This document shows positions 8,288-17,709 of a stretch of DNA of 64,000 bases, piece by piece; the first letter of the stretch is position 1; every line of letters begins with the position of its first letter. The DNA lies in contig OZ253960.1 in NCBI GenBank assembly GCA_965267435.1, forward strand, positions 3,348,001 to 3,412,000, written 5' to 3'. Below the pieces are notes generated by a model, which worked only from the letters and a program-made list of their open reading frames with translations, was not told the origin of the DNA and did no database searches. This DNA comes from JAWPMT01 sp965267435 (GTDB lineage Bacteria > Bacteroidota > Bacteroidia > Cytophagales > Cyclobacteriaceae). Made by a program: the position numbers and the translations under genes.

Positions 8288-8966
8288 TCTTAGCGAGGGT
8301 GTGGGACTGTATAAATTCTTCCAGAGTGTGTGCATCTGCGAGACGGTACTCGCCAATGGCCGTCCGACGAAGGCCTTTCAGATAAGCACCAACACCCAAC
8401 TTCTTCCCGAAATCATGAGCCATACTCCGGATGTAAGTGCCCTTGCTGCAGTGTATGCTGAAATCAACCTCAGGTAGCCGAGTCTCCAAAAGGTCGAATC
8501 GATGGATCGTCACATCCCGCGACTTGAGTTTCACTTCCTTATTGGCCCTCGCCCTCTTGTACGCTCGCTGTCCGTCGACCTTCACCGCAGAGTGTGCTGG
8601 CGGAAACTGTTCAATCGAACCAGTGAGCTCCTCAGCGGCAGCACGCAGATGGTCTTCCGTAATATGCTCCCATGAGGATTCAGAATCGAACGGCGTTTCT
8701 AGATCATAGGAAGGTGTAGTCCGCCCTACCTCGATGGTTCCTTCATATTCTTTGTCCTCGGTCTGTAGAAACTGCAGCTTCTTCGTGAACTTGCCGGTGG
8801 CGATGAGTAGCAATCCTGTGGCCAGAGGGTCAAGTGTCCCCGCATGACCGATCTTCTTCACCTTTAGCACCGAGCGCAGTTTCTTCACGACATCAAAAGA
8901 GGTCCACTCATACGGTTTATCGATAAGTAGCAAACGACCCTCTTCGTATGTGGATGCAGAGGTCAA
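8274..8966 (-). CDS. truB: tRNA pseudouridine(55) synthase TruB
   Basis: TruB converts U55 in the T-loop of tRNAs to pseudouridine. At 230 residues this is the short bacterial form. The catalytic motif is GHAGTLDPLATGLL with the nucleophile Asp46. Further family lines are the KEYEGTIEVGRTTPSYD segment, the PPAHSAVKVDGQRAYKRAR segment and the CSKGTYIRSMAHDFG segment. It abuts uppP directly (its ATG ends at 8966 and the uppP stop begins at 8967) and overlaps ribF. The ftsX-DUF3098-uppP-truB-ribF order is common in Bacteroidota. Confidence 0.95.
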   Translation of the reverse strand: MTSASTYEEGRLLLIDKPYEWTSFDVVKKLRSVLKVKKIGHAGTLDPLATGLLLIATGKFTKKLQFLQTEDKEYEGTIEVGRTTPSYDLETPFDSESSWEHITEDHLRAAAEELTGSIEQFPPAHSAVKVDGQRAYKRARANKEVKLKSRDVTIHRFDLLETRLPEVDFSIHCSKGTYIRSMAHDFGKKLGVGAYLKGLRRTAIGEYRLADAHTLEEFIQSHTLAKNEGN

Positions 8967-9758
8967 CTACAACTGGGAGAAAATGGCCACCAAACCTACA
9001 ATGAGACAATATGCAGCGAAATAGGTCAGCTTTCCGCGCCGCACAATGCTCAACATCCAACGGCACGCAATGTAACCTGAAATCAAGGCAGCAAAGAATC
9101 CAACCAACAAGCTCCCTGTTGCAATAGCACCCGCAGCTTCTGGGGCTTCCATATAATCCTTTGCCTTGAGGAGCGAAGCGCCCAGGATCGGTATCAGCAC
9201 CATCAGGAAAGAGAATCGCGTGGCCTTCGTACGGTCCACGCCCAACATCAAAGCCGTGGCGATCGTGGCTCCTGACCGTGAAATCCCCGGCAGTACCGCA
9301 AGAGCCTGCGCTAAGCCAATTATAAAAGCCGCCCCATAGGAGACACTCTTCTCATTGGATTTTTGGAAGTACGTAAAAAACAATAGTGCACTGGTCACGA
9401 TGAGAGCTGACCCAACGAGGAATAGATTCCCCGAAAACAGCTGCTCAATCTCCTCTTCAAATAGGAGACCCACAACTGCCACTGGGACCATGGAAATCAC
9501 TACTTTGGTTGCAAACTGCCACGCATCATTCCACTTCCATTCGAATAGTTCGCGAATCAACTGCAGGATATCCTTCCAAAAAACGATAATCGTGCTGATC
9601 GCCGTAGCACCATGTACCAAAACGGTAAACAATAAGTGATCCTCGGCCTCAACGGCCAGCAACACATTACCAATTTCCAGGTGACCGCTGCTACTCACAG
9701 GTAAGAACTCTGTCAGCCCCTGCAACAGGCCCAGAATGAGTGCTTCAATCCAGGTCAT
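8967..9758 (-). CDS. uppP: Undecaprenyl-diphosphate phosphatase (UppP/BacA)
   Basis: This integral membrane enzyme of 263 residues dephosphorylates undecaprenyl diphosphate so that the lipid carrier can be reused in peptidoglycan and surface-glycan synthesis. Two family motifs are clear: GLTEFLPVSSSGHLEIG near residues 14-30, with the conserved Glu, Ser-rich turn and His, and LPGISRSGATIATALMLG near the middle, with the conserved Arg. Several hydrophobic helices span the rest. It lies 7 bp after the DUF3098 gene and directly before truB in one transcript. Confidence 0.95.
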   Translation of the reverse strand: MTWIEALILGLLQGLTEFLPVSSSGHLEIGNVLLAVEAEDHLLFTVLVHGATAISTIIVFWKDILQLIRELFEWKWNDAWQFATKVVISMVPVAVVGLLFEEEIEQLFSGNLFLVGSALIVTSALLFFTYFQKSNEKSVSYGAAFIIGLAQALAVLPGISRSGATIATALMLGVDRTKATRFSFLMVLIPILGASLLKAKDYMEAPEAAGAIATGSLLVGFFAALISGYIACRWMLSIVRRGKLTYFAAYCLIVGLVAIFSQL

Positions 9759-9765
9759 CTAATTT

Positions 9766-9987
9766 TTATGCCGACTCCGAATCTTTCTTCGGCTTATAGA
9801 GAATGGCGACGAATTGTGAGAGGAAACCCAGCATGACAATGATGGGTCCCAGGGTCAATCCAAGGAAACCAAAACCATAATCCTCAGTATCCAGGGTCAT
9901 CACGAAGAAGCCGATGCCCAGGAGGATGAGGCCACCTATCATGATGATATAATTCATTTTCGTAAAAGCGAATTTGTTGTCAGCCAT
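9766..9987 (-). CDS. DUF3098 family small membrane protein
   Basis: This 73-residue protein has two predicted membrane helices (about residues 13-33 and 42-63) and a charged C-terminus. The sequence, with its early FxFTKMNY start, a GIGFFVM helix and an ILYKPKK end, fits the DUF3098 family, which is typically found next to ftsX and uppP in Bacteroidota. Function is unknown. The conserved neighbourhood suggests a part in cell envelope assembly or division (inference). Confidence 0.85.
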   Translation of the reverse strand: MADNKFAFTKMNYIIMIGGLILLGIGFFVMTLDTEDYGFGFLGLTLGPIIVMLGFLSQFVAILYKPKKDSESA

Positions 9988-10006
9988 ATACGTGCGTGAA
10001 AATAGT

Positions 10007-10900
10007 TTAATAAAGTTCGTCCAAGGATGTCCTCAAATACCGTTTGATGGCTCGCATGGTACTGAAATAGGCCACAAAGATACCTATTCCTACAATGATC
10101 AAGGATAAGGTAATGAGGCTCTGCTGATCCCGTAGCTCGCCGAGGTCTTCGATCCTCGTCAATGCTGATTGATAGAGGAGATACAATATGCCGCATGCAA
10201 GGAACCCCGCCAGGCCACCATACAAAGCAGATCTCATGAGGAAAGGTCTTTTGATGAACCCTGCCGTTGCTCCCACGAGTTGCATACTTCGAATGAGAAA
10301 ACGCTGAGAGAAAAGTGCCAGTTTGATGGTATTATTGATAAGAATCACCACCACAATCAGCAGAATGACGGCAAACCCCAATAACACCAAACCGACTTTG
10401 GTCAGGTTTTCGTTGATGCTCTCAACGAGGGACGCCACATAATTCACCTCGTACACCCCGCGCATGGCATCAATATCGGCCTCTACTACCTCCAGGCTAT
10501 CCAGTGACTGATAGCCAAAGTCAATATTTACAATGAATAAGTCCCTAAGGGGGTTCTCACCCAATAGGTCAGTGAAGTCCTCGCCGGTGGCTTCAACAAA
10601 CTCCTGTGCCGCCTGATCGCGACTGATAAATCTGATAAGGGGCGAACCATCTTTTTTCAGTACATAGTCTTTGGTGCCGAGAATTCTCTCCATGCGGTTT
10701 CTTTCGCTGGAGGTAATGTTCTTGTGCAAGTAGACCTGAAGCTCTACATTTTCCTGTATCGCTGAGCTCAACTGCTGGCTGTGGACAAATAGCAAACCAA
10801 ATAGGCCGATCACCAACAAAGAAAGCGTGATGCTGAACACCACGCTCATAAAAGGATAGCTTCCTAATTTTCTTTTCTTCCTGGGTTTTCGGGGCTGCAT
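10007..10900 (-). CDS. ftsX: Cell division permease-like protein FtsX
   Basis: FtsX pairs with the ATPase FtsE and controls peptidoglycan hydrolases at the septum. This 297-residue protein has a basic cytoplasmic start (RKPRKKRKLGSYP), a first helix at about 18-40, a large extracytoplasmic loop at about 45-170 (the region that contacts hydrolases in other bacteria), and three further helices in the C-terminal half with the family-typical FLIRSMQLVGATAGFIKRPF stretch. ftsE is not in the window. It leads the DUF3098-uppP-truB-ribF-gldC run, with short gaps all along. Confidence 0.92.
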   Translation of the reverse strand: MQPRKPRKKRKLGSYPFMSVVFSITLSLLVIGLFGLLFVHSQQLSSAIQENVELQVYLHKNITSSERNRMERILGTKDYVLKKDGSPLIRFISRDQAAQEFVEATGEDFTDLLGENPLRDLFIVNIDFGYQSLDSLEVVEADIDAMRGVYEVNYVASLVESINENLTKVGLVLLGFAVILLIVVVILINNTIKLALFSQRFLIRSMQLVGATAGFIKRPFLMRSALYGGLAGFLACGILYLLYQSALTRIEDLGELRDQQSLITLSLIIVGIGIFVAYFSTMRAIKRYLRTSLDELY

Positions 10901-10937
10901 TTGCTACTCAAAAGTAACAAATGTTACCAACGGAGAT

Positions 10938-11801
10938 CTACTTTTCGTTCTTGAAGATCTCCAATTCCTCGATCATCTCAGGATCTTCGATTTTCACCAG
11001 CGGGAGGGGTCTCGAAGTATTCGCTATCGCGAAGTACGCATCCTCATGATACAGGAAGAGGCGCTTCTCACCTTGCTGATTGATTTCGAGGATCTGATAA
11101 GGGGAATCCCCAAAGTTACCGTAGAGGGCAAGCTTGCCGTCGAAGTACTCGTAGCGAAGGTCCTCGCTCTGAGTGTCAAAGTTGTCCACTTCCAGTACCT
11201 CAGTCGTGATCTTATGTGTAGAAGACTTGAATTCTTCGCTCACTTCTTCAGGTACAAATTCTGTATCTGACGCGGAGCTATTGTCCTCAGGAAGAACGAC
11301 TCCCGCATCGAATGTAGCCTTAGGAGACTCCTCTGCTACCAATACAGGTGCTGTGATTTCTTCTGCTATACGAGTTTGCACTGGGGCTCGTTCGACCTTT
11401 ACCTCCTCCACTGGCTTCAACTCAGGAAGTGTGAATTTGGGTGCGGCATATTGAGGGCCTTCCATTGTGATCATTGTTGGCTCCGCGGCACTGTCAGTAT
11501 CTGTATTGAGATACCAGGTGCTTACTACTACTATGGAAGTGGCAATAGCAACAGCCAACCCTTTGGCTCCAATGGACTGCCAGGCTGGCGCTTCAGGAAC
11601 ACTCACATTAGCAAGTTGCTGCTTCAGTTGCTGCTTTCGGTAATGGCGGATACCTTCCACAATGTTCTTCTGCATAGCAAACTCCTCGGACAAAGCCGGA
11701 TCTGAAGCTAACTGCGCTTCGAATTCGCTTGCGTCTGCGGCAGAAAGTTTCCCTCGCAGGTATTGATCGATTCTATCAAACTGGTCGGAGTACATTGTCA
11801 A
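10938..11801 (-). CDS. Putative membrane anti-sigma factor
   Basis: This 287-residue protein has the layout of an anti-sigma factor. A cytoplasmic N-terminus contains FDRIDQYLRGKLSAADASEFE and later ALSEEFAMQKNIVEGI, a zinc-less pattern common in Bacteroidota anti-sigma proteins. One membrane helix lies at about 77-98 (GLAVAIATSIVVVSTWYL), and a Pro/Glu-rich periplasmic part leads into a C-terminal domain with a YEYFDGKLALYGNFGDSPYQ segment. It overlaps the sigma factor gene by 4 bp (ATGA), which supports the pairing. No SusCD or FecA gene lies next to it, so it is probably a stress-type rather than a transport-type sigma/anti-sigma pair. The signal it senses is unknown. Confidence 0.7.
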   Translation of the reverse strand: MTMYSDQFDRIDQYLRGKLSAADASEFEAQLASDPALSEEFAMQKNIVEGIRHYRKQQLKQQLANVSVPEAPAWQSIGAKGLAVAIATSIVVVSTWYLNTDTDSAAEPTMITMEGPQYAAPKFTLPELKPVEEVKVERAPVQTRIAEEITAPVLVAEESPKATFDAGVVLPEDNSSASDTEFVPEEVSEEFKSSTHKITTEVLEVDNFDTQSEDLRYEYFDGKLALYGNFGDSPYQILEINQQGEKRLFLYHEDAYFAIANTSRPLPLVKIEDPEMIEELEIFKNEK

Positions 11802-12334
11802 AAAAAGTCTTTTCTCGTGTAACGTTCTTTTATTAAACTATCCAGTCGCTTCTTACACTTATACTTCTTTGTTTTAGCAGTATCAGTGTTAGCGAAACTC
11901 ATTATCTCTGCTATGTCTGTCATCGACATCCCCTCGAAATAGTAGTAGGTAAGAATTTTCTTACATACATCTCCGAGTTCTTCGATGCAAGAGATTACAA
12001 TCTTGTAATTCTCTCCTTCTTCATAAGTTTGGAAATCTTGGCCGTCTTTTTCCTCGTTTGACAATCGGCCCTTTCTATCTAGCTCTTTTCTCCACAAATT
12101 CTGACAGATACTGTAGAGGTAGGTACTAATTCTGGAAGTGAGAACAAGGTTACCGCTACTCGCCTTTTGCCAGAAGGCAACGAGTGCGTCCTGGTAAATG
12201 TCTTTCGCTTCATCTTCGGTGCCATTGTTTCGGAGCACCAGATTCAACATCATCCTGTAATGTTTCTGGTACAAAAACTCCAGCACCTTCTCATCTCCTT
12301 GACCTATCCTGTCAAGAATTTCGCTGTCCTTCAT
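11798..12334 (-). CDS. ECF-type RNA polymerase sigma factor
   Basis: This 178-residue sigma-70 family protein has region 2 at about 20-85 (DEAKDIYQDALVAFWQK, the core-binding helix, then ISTYLYSICQNLWRKELDRK for -10 recognition) and region 4 at about 115-170 (ILTYYYFEGMSMTDIAEIMSF, a helix-turn-helix for -35). There is no region 1 or 3, as expected for group 4 sigma factors. It is followed by the anti-sigma gene with a 4-bp overlap. The 110 bp upstream are very AT-rich (about 12350-12440) and hold the likely promoter; I could not assign its elements. Confidence 0.9.
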   Translation of the reverse strand: MKDSEILDRIGQGDEKVLEFLYQKHYRMMLNLVLRNNGTEDEAKDIYQDALVAFWQKASSGNLVLTSRISTYLYSICQNLWRKELDRKGRLSNEEKDGQDFQTYEEGENYKIVISCIEELGDVCKKILTYYYFEGMSMTDIAEIMSFANTDTAKTKKYKCKKRLDSLIKERYTRKDFF

Positions 12335-12447
12335 ACACAGTTAGGATATATGAATATCCTGATAATTAATACAACAAAAGAGTGAATGGTAACCTGTACC
12401 AAGTAAAAAATATTTATATAAAAGTAAAAATTTGAGACTACAAACGG

Positions 12448-13122
12448 TCATTTAATTGGTATGACACGGTCTGAGGTGACCGCAAACACCTTGTCTTCTT
12501 TGCGCTTTCGGAGGGTGTATGTTCCCGTAAAATTGCCAAATGCGGGCATAAAAGCTTGATTGGGGCGGAAGTAGAAGCATGGCAATACCAAGCCCTGCTT
12601 GGCAGCGCCCCGCAGCTTGATCGCTGGATGAACATGCCCGGAAATATTGTAGAGACCAGCTTCTGGTTCCTCCTGATGGGTGAAAGAAAAAGGTCCCAGC
12701 TCCAACCTATCGATCAAATGCAGTCCACAATTTTTGTAGGCCGCGGCAGGCAGAATGTCGTGGTTGCCCCGCACCAGAGTAAGCTTGATCTGGCTCCACT
12801 CCACTGCCCATTGCTCAAAGACCGTCCATTCGGCGTTGGCCTCACTGTGAAAAAGGTCTCCCAAAAACACCAATTCTGCCACATCATAGTTGAGCAGCAA
12901 GTAGGTCAGATGATGAAGGTCGTAAGTATGAATATTGCCAGGAACGGCAATGCCATGCTTGCGAAAATGACCGGCTTTGCCCAGATGGACATCCGAAACG
13001 ACCATCAGCTTTTCGCTGACCCAGTAAAACGCCTTATTGGGGAGAAGCTTTACTTTTTCACCCTTGAGCAATATGGTCGCTGAATGTTGTGCGGCGATAT
13101 CGTCACTGGGCTCTCTACCCAT
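12448..13122 (-). CDS. pdeM: Ligase-associated DNA damage response endonuclease PdeM
   Basis: This calcineurin-like metallophosphoesterase of 224 residues has metal-binding lines: VVSDVHLGKAGHFRKHG (about residue 42-58), VFLGDLFHSE, VRGNHD and a late SGHVHPAIKLRG. The match to PdeM of the ligase-associated repair set rests on the HLGKAGHFRKHGIAVP stretch and on the linked helicase and ligase genes. The protein is thought to act as a nuclease on DNA ends. Its start at 13122 overlaps the DUF2147 stop (13115) by 8 bp, so the two are co-translated. Confidence 0.88.
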   Translation of the reverse strand: MGREPSDDIAAQHSATILLKGEKVKLLPNKAFYWVSEKLMVVSDVHLGKAGHFRKHGIAVPGNIHTYDLHHLTYLLLNYDVAELVFLGDLFHSEANAEWTVFEQWAVEWSQIKLTLVRGNHDILPAAAYKNCGLHLIDRLELGPFSFTHQEEPEAGLYNISGHVHPAIKLRGAAKQGLVLPCFYFRPNQAFMPAFGNFTGTYTLRKRKEDKVFAVTSDRVIPIK

Positions 13123-13546
13123 CGTAGGGCTCCCAGGTCTGGGTACGATAGAGGAAAAGTAGGTAGCCTCGCACTTTCAACTTGCCCTCTTCCAGCCACA
13201 TCTTGCATCCATACGTGCGGCCGTTTTCCGGATCCAAAATCTCCCCATCGACATAGTTGCCGTCATCACCTTTGCTCATGTCCTCGATGATCTGCATACC
13301 GATGATCTTCTTATCCTTTTTGGCCCCTGAGCACTCTCCACACACGGGATCCTGATCCTCATCAGGTCCGCGGAAGAGCTGAATGATTTTGCCATAATAC
13401 TTGCCGCCAGATTCGAAAATCTGTACGACCGACTTCACCTCGCCCGTGGCATCATCGATGGTCTTCCACTTTCCTACGATGGATTGGGACAGCGCATTGC
13501 TTGCAGAGAAAAGAATGATTATGAGGAATAATGTCCAAGCTCGCAT
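13115..13546 (-). CDS. DUF2147 family secreted protein
   Basis: This 143-residue protein has a signal peptide (about residues 1-20, ending SNALSQ), then the DUF2147 pattern: SIVGKWKTIDDATGEVKSVV, a KYYGKIIQLF strand, a CGECSGAKKDKKIIGMQII segment with paired cysteines, and a terminal GYLLFLYRTQTWEP. It is a lipocalin-like periplasmic protein family of unknown function. Its place between the Lhr-like helicase and PdeM genes is odd because both neighbours act on DNA in the cytoplasm. The overlap with pdeM shows that it is part of the transcript rather than a chance neighbour. Confidence 0.88.
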   Translation of the reverse strand: MRAWTLFLIIILFSASNALSQSIVGKWKTIDDATGEVKSVVQIFESGGKYYGKIIQLFRGPDEDQDPVCGECSGAKKDKKIIGMQIIEDMSKGDDGNYVDGEILDPENGRTYGCKMWLEEGKLKVRGYLLFLYRTQTWEPYDG

Positions 13547-13660
13547 GTTTTATTGAGATTGATTTTCGGGTTGAAACACGAATTTAGGAATTGCACGGCT
13601 GATGACAGACACTTGCTTTTTGTTTTCCTCCAATTGTCGGTTAGTAGCATTGTATTGTAG

Positions 13661-16117
13661 TCATGCAATGTTCTCCAGTTGGACCTGCATCTTCGCAATC
13701 CGATCAGCAATCTCCTCGGAAGAGAGATTTTGTCGTCGAATGGAGTCGACAAGGATCGGGAACGCAAAAGGGGTCGGTTGAGGTGTCTCCCTGAGCACGA
13801 TCTGCTGCTGATTGATCCGGCGGATTGCTTCAAAAAGTCGGGATCGCTCAAACTGCAGATTCATGACTTCCTCCAAGGACTGCTGGATGAGGAGGTTTTG
13901 GGCGTCGTAGGTCTCAAATACCTGATAGATAATTTGCGCTGAAGCCTGTAAGTGCTTCGATTTGATATTCTTGCCGGGATATCCCTGGAAGATCAACCCG
14001 GCGATGGTTGCTATATCGCGAAATTTCCGTTTCGCCAGTTCGGTCTCATTGAGGCTGGCTGCAATATCCTCCAGTAGGTTTTCCTCACTGAATAAATCCA
14101 GCTCAAGTGCTTCTGTGATGTGAATTTCCTGATCGGAGAGCAATTCAAAGCCATAGTCGTTCATCGAAATCGAAAAAGTGATCCTCTGCAGTTGGCTAAT
14201 CCTATACGCAATGACGCCTGCCAGCACTTCGTGTACAAACATCCCCTCAAAAGGGAAAATGAATATGTGATGCCCAAACCGACTTGTGGTCTTCTCGATC
14301 AAAAGCGTGTTGCGATCGGGCACCTGGCTCCATCGCTTCTGTAGATCCAAAATGGGCTTGATCGTTTGCAATTCAATGTGCTCCGAGGTACCAGCAGCGG
14401 CCTCCTCCAATTTGAGCCGTATGACATCCGAGAGCAATGAGGATAGCGGCAGTCGCCCTCCTCCCCAGGCCGGGGTCACCCCACTTTTCTTTTTCGACTT
14501 CTTGACCAGCACAGTCAGTTCCTTCACCTGCACAAACTCGAGGACTTGTCCCGCAAACCAGAAGGTATCCCCAGGGTTGAACTTCGACACAAAATACTCT
14601 TCCACCGTACCGAGGTAACCTCCAGTCATGAATCTGACCTTCAGAGATGGATCTCCGACGATGGTACCAATGGACAGACGATGCCGTGTGGCAGCCTTAT
14701 TGTTGATGATGTGATAGACGCCATCCGCCTCATAGACCTTAGCATATTCGTCGTATTCGCCCAGCGTCTTGCCACCTGTACAAATAAAATTGAGGGCCCA
14801 GCGCCACTCTTCCGAACTGATCAGCCGATAGCAGAACGTGTTCTTTATCTCCTGGAGAATATCGATCGCCCGAAAGCCGCCACTGACAGCAAGCGTCACA
14901 AGGTACTGGACCAATACGTCAAAGCACTTTTCCAAAGGCTTACGGCTCTCGTAGTTCCCCGCAGCAATGGCGTCGCGCAATGCAGCTCCTTCTACTAATT
15001 CCAGCGAATGTGTTGGCACAAAGTAGATCTTTGAAATTTCTCCGGGACGGTGACCACTTCGGCCAGCGCGCTGCTGGAAACGAGAGATGCCTTTAGGCCC
15101 ACCCACCTGGATGACCAGATCGACAGGCCGAAAATCCACACCCAAATCAAGGCTGGAGGTGCAAACCACGACTTTCAGTTTTCCGGCGTGTAGAGCATCC
15201 TCCACCCACGTTCGAATATTTTGATCCATGCTCCCGTGATGCATAGCAATCGCGCCGGCCAATTCCGGTGCATGTTTCAGTACAGCCTGGTACCAGAGCT
15301 CCGTTTGTGAGCGGGTGTTGGTGAAGAGGAGCGTCGTATTGTTTTCCTTGATCAAGGGAATGATCTTGGGAAGCAGCTTCGTACCTAGGTGACCAGACCA
15401 GGGGAACTTCTCCACCTCATCCGGCAGGACCGACTCGATCCTGATCTTCTTATCGATCTCGGCAGTGATCTCAACACCCTCCTGGTACAGATCCTCACCC
15501 AATAACACGCGCTTGGCTTGTTTCAGATTGCCAATGGTCGCAGAGATGCCCCAGATCTTGATGGGGTGGCGACTGATGGTTTTCAGTCTTGAAATGGCCA
15601 ACTCTGTAGCAACCCCCCTTTTGGTGCCAATGATCTCATGCCATTCGTCGACGATAATGCCTCGTACCGACTTGAAATAGTTGGGATAGTCTTTTTGACA
15701 AAGGAGTATATGCAGGCTCTCTGGAGTAATGACAAGCGCTTGTGGCGATTCCTTCTTTTGCCTCTGGCGCTCACTGGTAGGGGTATCCCCTGTGCGTAAA
15801 CCTACCTTCCAAGGGAGGTCTATGTCCTCACAAAACTCAACCATGGCTCGGTGAATATCCTTGGCCAGAGCACGGAGTGGTGTGACCCATAAGATTCGGA
15901 GCTCTGAACGGACGTCGTGCTTGTCGTGATCGAGCAGATACTCCAACACCGCTGGAATCCACAAGGCATACGTCTTCCCACTCCCGGTGGGAGCATTGAG
16001 CAAGCCGCTGTGATCATCCCAATAGGCCTGCCAGCACTCCCGTTGAAATTGGAAAGGACTCCACTCTTTGGAATCAAACCAGTCCTCTGCGGCTCCTTGT
16101 AATTCCTCCTTAGTCAT
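13661..16117 (-). CDS. Ligase-associated DNA damage response DExH helicase (Lhr-like)
   Basis: This 818-residue superfamily 2 helicase has Walker A APTGSGKT at 42-49, a DEWH box (motif II) near residue 150, motif III ISATIGN, motif IV-VI lines LLFTNTRSQTELWYQ, CTSSLDLGVDF and QRAGRSGHRPGE, then a long C-terminal region typical of Lhr-like enzymes. It belongs to the bacterial ligase-associated set in which helicase, exonuclease, PdeM and an ATP-dependent ligase occur together. Such enzymes translocate 3' to 5' on single-stranded DNA and unwind DNA or RNA:DNA hybrids. Its start overlaps the ligase stop by 4 bp. Confidence 0.93.
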   Translation of the reverse strand: MTKEELQGAAEDWFDSKEWSPFQFQRECWQAYWDDHSGLLNAPTGSGKTYALWIPAVLEYLLDHDKHDVRSELRILWVTPLRALAKDIHRAMVEFCEDIDLPWKVGLRTGDTPTSERQRQKKESPQALVITPESLHILLCQKDYPNYFKSVRGIIVDEWHEIIGTKRGVATELAISRLKTISRHPIKIWGISATIGNLKQAKRVLLGEDLYQEGVEITAEIDKKIRIESVLPDEVEKFPWSGHLGTKLLPKIIPLIKENNTTLLFTNTRSQTELWYQAVLKHAPELAGAIAMHHGSMDQNIRTWVEDALHAGKLKVVVCTSSLDLGVDFRPVDLVIQVGGPKGISRFQQRAGRSGHRPGEISKIYFVPTHSLELVEGAALRDAIAAGNYESRKPLEKCFDVLVQYLVTLAVSGGFRAIDILQEIKNTFCYRLISSEEWRWALNFICTGGKTLGEYDEYAKVYEADGVYHIINNKAATRHRLSIGTIVGDPSLKVRFMTGGYLGTVEEYFVSKFNPGDTFWFAGQVLEFVQVKELTVLVKKSKKKSGVTPAWGGGRLPLSSLLSDVIRLKLEEAAAGTSEHIELQTIKPILDLQKRWSQVPDRNTLLIEKTTSRFGHHIFIFPFEGMFVHEVLAGVIAYRISQLQRITFSISMNDYGFELLSDQEIHITEALELDLFSEENLLEDIAASLNETELAKRKFRDIATIAGLIFQGYPGKNIKSKHLQASAQIIYQVFETYDAQNLLIQQSLEEVMNLQFERSRLFEAIRRINQQQIVLRETPQPTPFAFPILVDSIRRQNLSSEEIADRIAKMQVQLENIA

Positions 16118-17709
16118 CCTTCTTCACCCAGCAATAATAGCGCCTTCAAATCTTCCAGTGTATTAGCCTCCTCCGGTTTCTTGTCTCGTCGCCACCGATG
16201 GATTCTTGGGAATCGGACTGCCAAGCCGGACTTATGTCTTGTCGACTTGTTGATGGCTTCAAAATGGATTTCGAAAACCAACTCCGGTGTCACAGTGCGG
16301 ACAGGCCCAAACCTTTCCAATGTATGTCGCTGAACAAAGGCAGTCACTTCACGCATCTCCTTGTCCGTAAGGCCAGAATACGCCTTGGCAAATGGCACCA
16401 ACTGACCATCGTCCCACACGGCGAAGGTATAATCGGAATATATATCTGCTCTTCGGCCATGCCCTTTTTGGGCATATACCATGACTGCATCTACGGAATA
16501 GGGGTCTACTTTCCACTTCCACCAGTCTCCGCGCTTTCGCCCCGATTTGTAGGGAGATGACCATCTTTTGATCATAAAACCCTCGGCATCATGCTGCCTC
16601 GACTGCTCTCTCAGGTCAGCCACCTCGTTCCAGGATTGACATTTGAGGCTCGCAGACAATTGCAACCTCGGTTCGAGCAATCCTTCGGAAAGCAGCGTCT
16701 CCAAGCGAGCACGCCGGTCAGACAGCGGCTCACTGCGAATGTCTCTTCCTCCAAATTCCAATAGATCGTAGCAGATGATAGATGCAGGTGCCTCCATTAA
16801 ATGCTTCTTGGAGACATTCTTTCTACCAATTCTTGTTTGCAATACAGCGAATGGCATTGGTCGCCCTTCACTGAATGCCAGCAGCTCTCCGTCTATGACC
16901 GTGCCATTGGGGAGTAGCTCTCTCAGTGGATGCAACTCAGGAAACTTCTCCGTGATGAGCTCCTCGCCCCGACTCCATAGAAATAACTCATCACCCCGCT
17001 TGATCAACTGCGAGCGGATACCATCCCATTTCCATTCGATGTCCCAATCCTCCACTTCACCCAAAGACGAAGCCTCCTCTTCCAAAGGGTAGGCCAAATA
17101 GAAAGGGTATGGCTTGGAGTCTGACACCTCCAGATCAGAATGAAGCAGATCGTCAAACGAAACTTCGTAGGGATCCCAGTCGCCACTCAGGCGATGCGCG
17201 ACTTCCGCCTGTTCGATGTCCAGGACTTTCCCCAGCGCCTTGTAGATGGTATTGTGAGACACACCCACCCGAAAGCCGCCAGTAATCACCTTATTGAATA
17301 CGAAGCGCTCTTCATGAGCCAGAGTGTTCCAGGCGGATTTGATCGCCACCTCCTTTTCCATCTCACTCTTGTCGGTCAGTTGCTGCAAATAGGTCATCCA
17401 ATCCGCAAGGGACCGATCATCGGACTTGGTTGGATTGGGGAGTATGAGAGAGATCGTCTCGGCAAGATCCCCTACCACATGGTACGATTCCTCAAACAGC
17501 CACGTGTCCAACTGACTGAAAGTCATCGCCCAGTCTGCCAGCATACGCGTATTAACCTGACGCTTGGGCCGGCGGTGTGTAAATAGTGCAATGGTCCACA
17601 CCTTATCTGCGTCACTAGCATTCAAAAAGAAATTCTCCAGATACTTTATCTTAGATGAAGTCTTGTTCGTATTCTCAAGGGAGAGGAGGAGTTGAGAGAA
17701 TGCCTTCAT
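16114..17709 (-). CDS. ATP-dependent DNA ligase (ligase-associated repair type)
   Basis: The enzyme has 531 residues. An N-terminal DNA-binding domain (about 1-195) is followed by the nucleotidyltransferase domain, with the adenylated lysine Lys227 in the motif EWKWDGIRSQL (motif I), IDGELLAF (motif III), the GFMIKRWSSPYKSGRKRGDWWKWK stretch (motifs IV-V), and an OB-fold to the end (VRFPRIHRWRRDKKPEEANT). It seals nicks with ATP and is separate from the NAD-dependent replicative ligase, which is not in this window. It heads the ligase-helicase-DUF2147-PdeM run. Its ATG at 17709 overlaps, head to head, the start of a secreted-protein gene at 17700 on the other strand. Confidence 0.94.
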   Translation of the reverse strand: MKAFSQLLLSLENTNKTSSKIKYLENFFLNASDADKVWTIALFTHRRPKRQVNTRMLADWAMTFSQLDTWLFEESYHVVGDLAETISLILPNPTKSDDRSLADWMTYLQQLTDKSEMEKEVAIKSAWNTLAHEERFVFNKVITGGFRVGVSHNTIYKALGKVLDIEQAEVAHRLSGDWDPYEVSFDDLLHSDLEVSDSKPYPFYLAYPLEEEASSLGEVEDWDIEWKWDGIRSQLIKRGDELFLWSRGEELITEKFPELHPLRELLPNGTVIDGELLAFSEGRPMPFAVLQTRIGRKNVSKKHLMEAPASIICYDLLEFGGRDIRSEPLSDRRARLETLLSEGLLEPRLQLSASLKCQSWNEVADLREQSRQHDAEGFMIKRWSSPYKSGRKRGDWWKWKVDPYSVDAVMVYAQKGHGRRADIYSDYTFAVWDDGQLVPFAKAYSGLTDKEMREVTAFVQRHTLERFGPVRTVTPELVFEIHFEAINKSTRHKSGLAVRFPRIHRWRRDKKPEEANTLEDLKALLLLGEEG

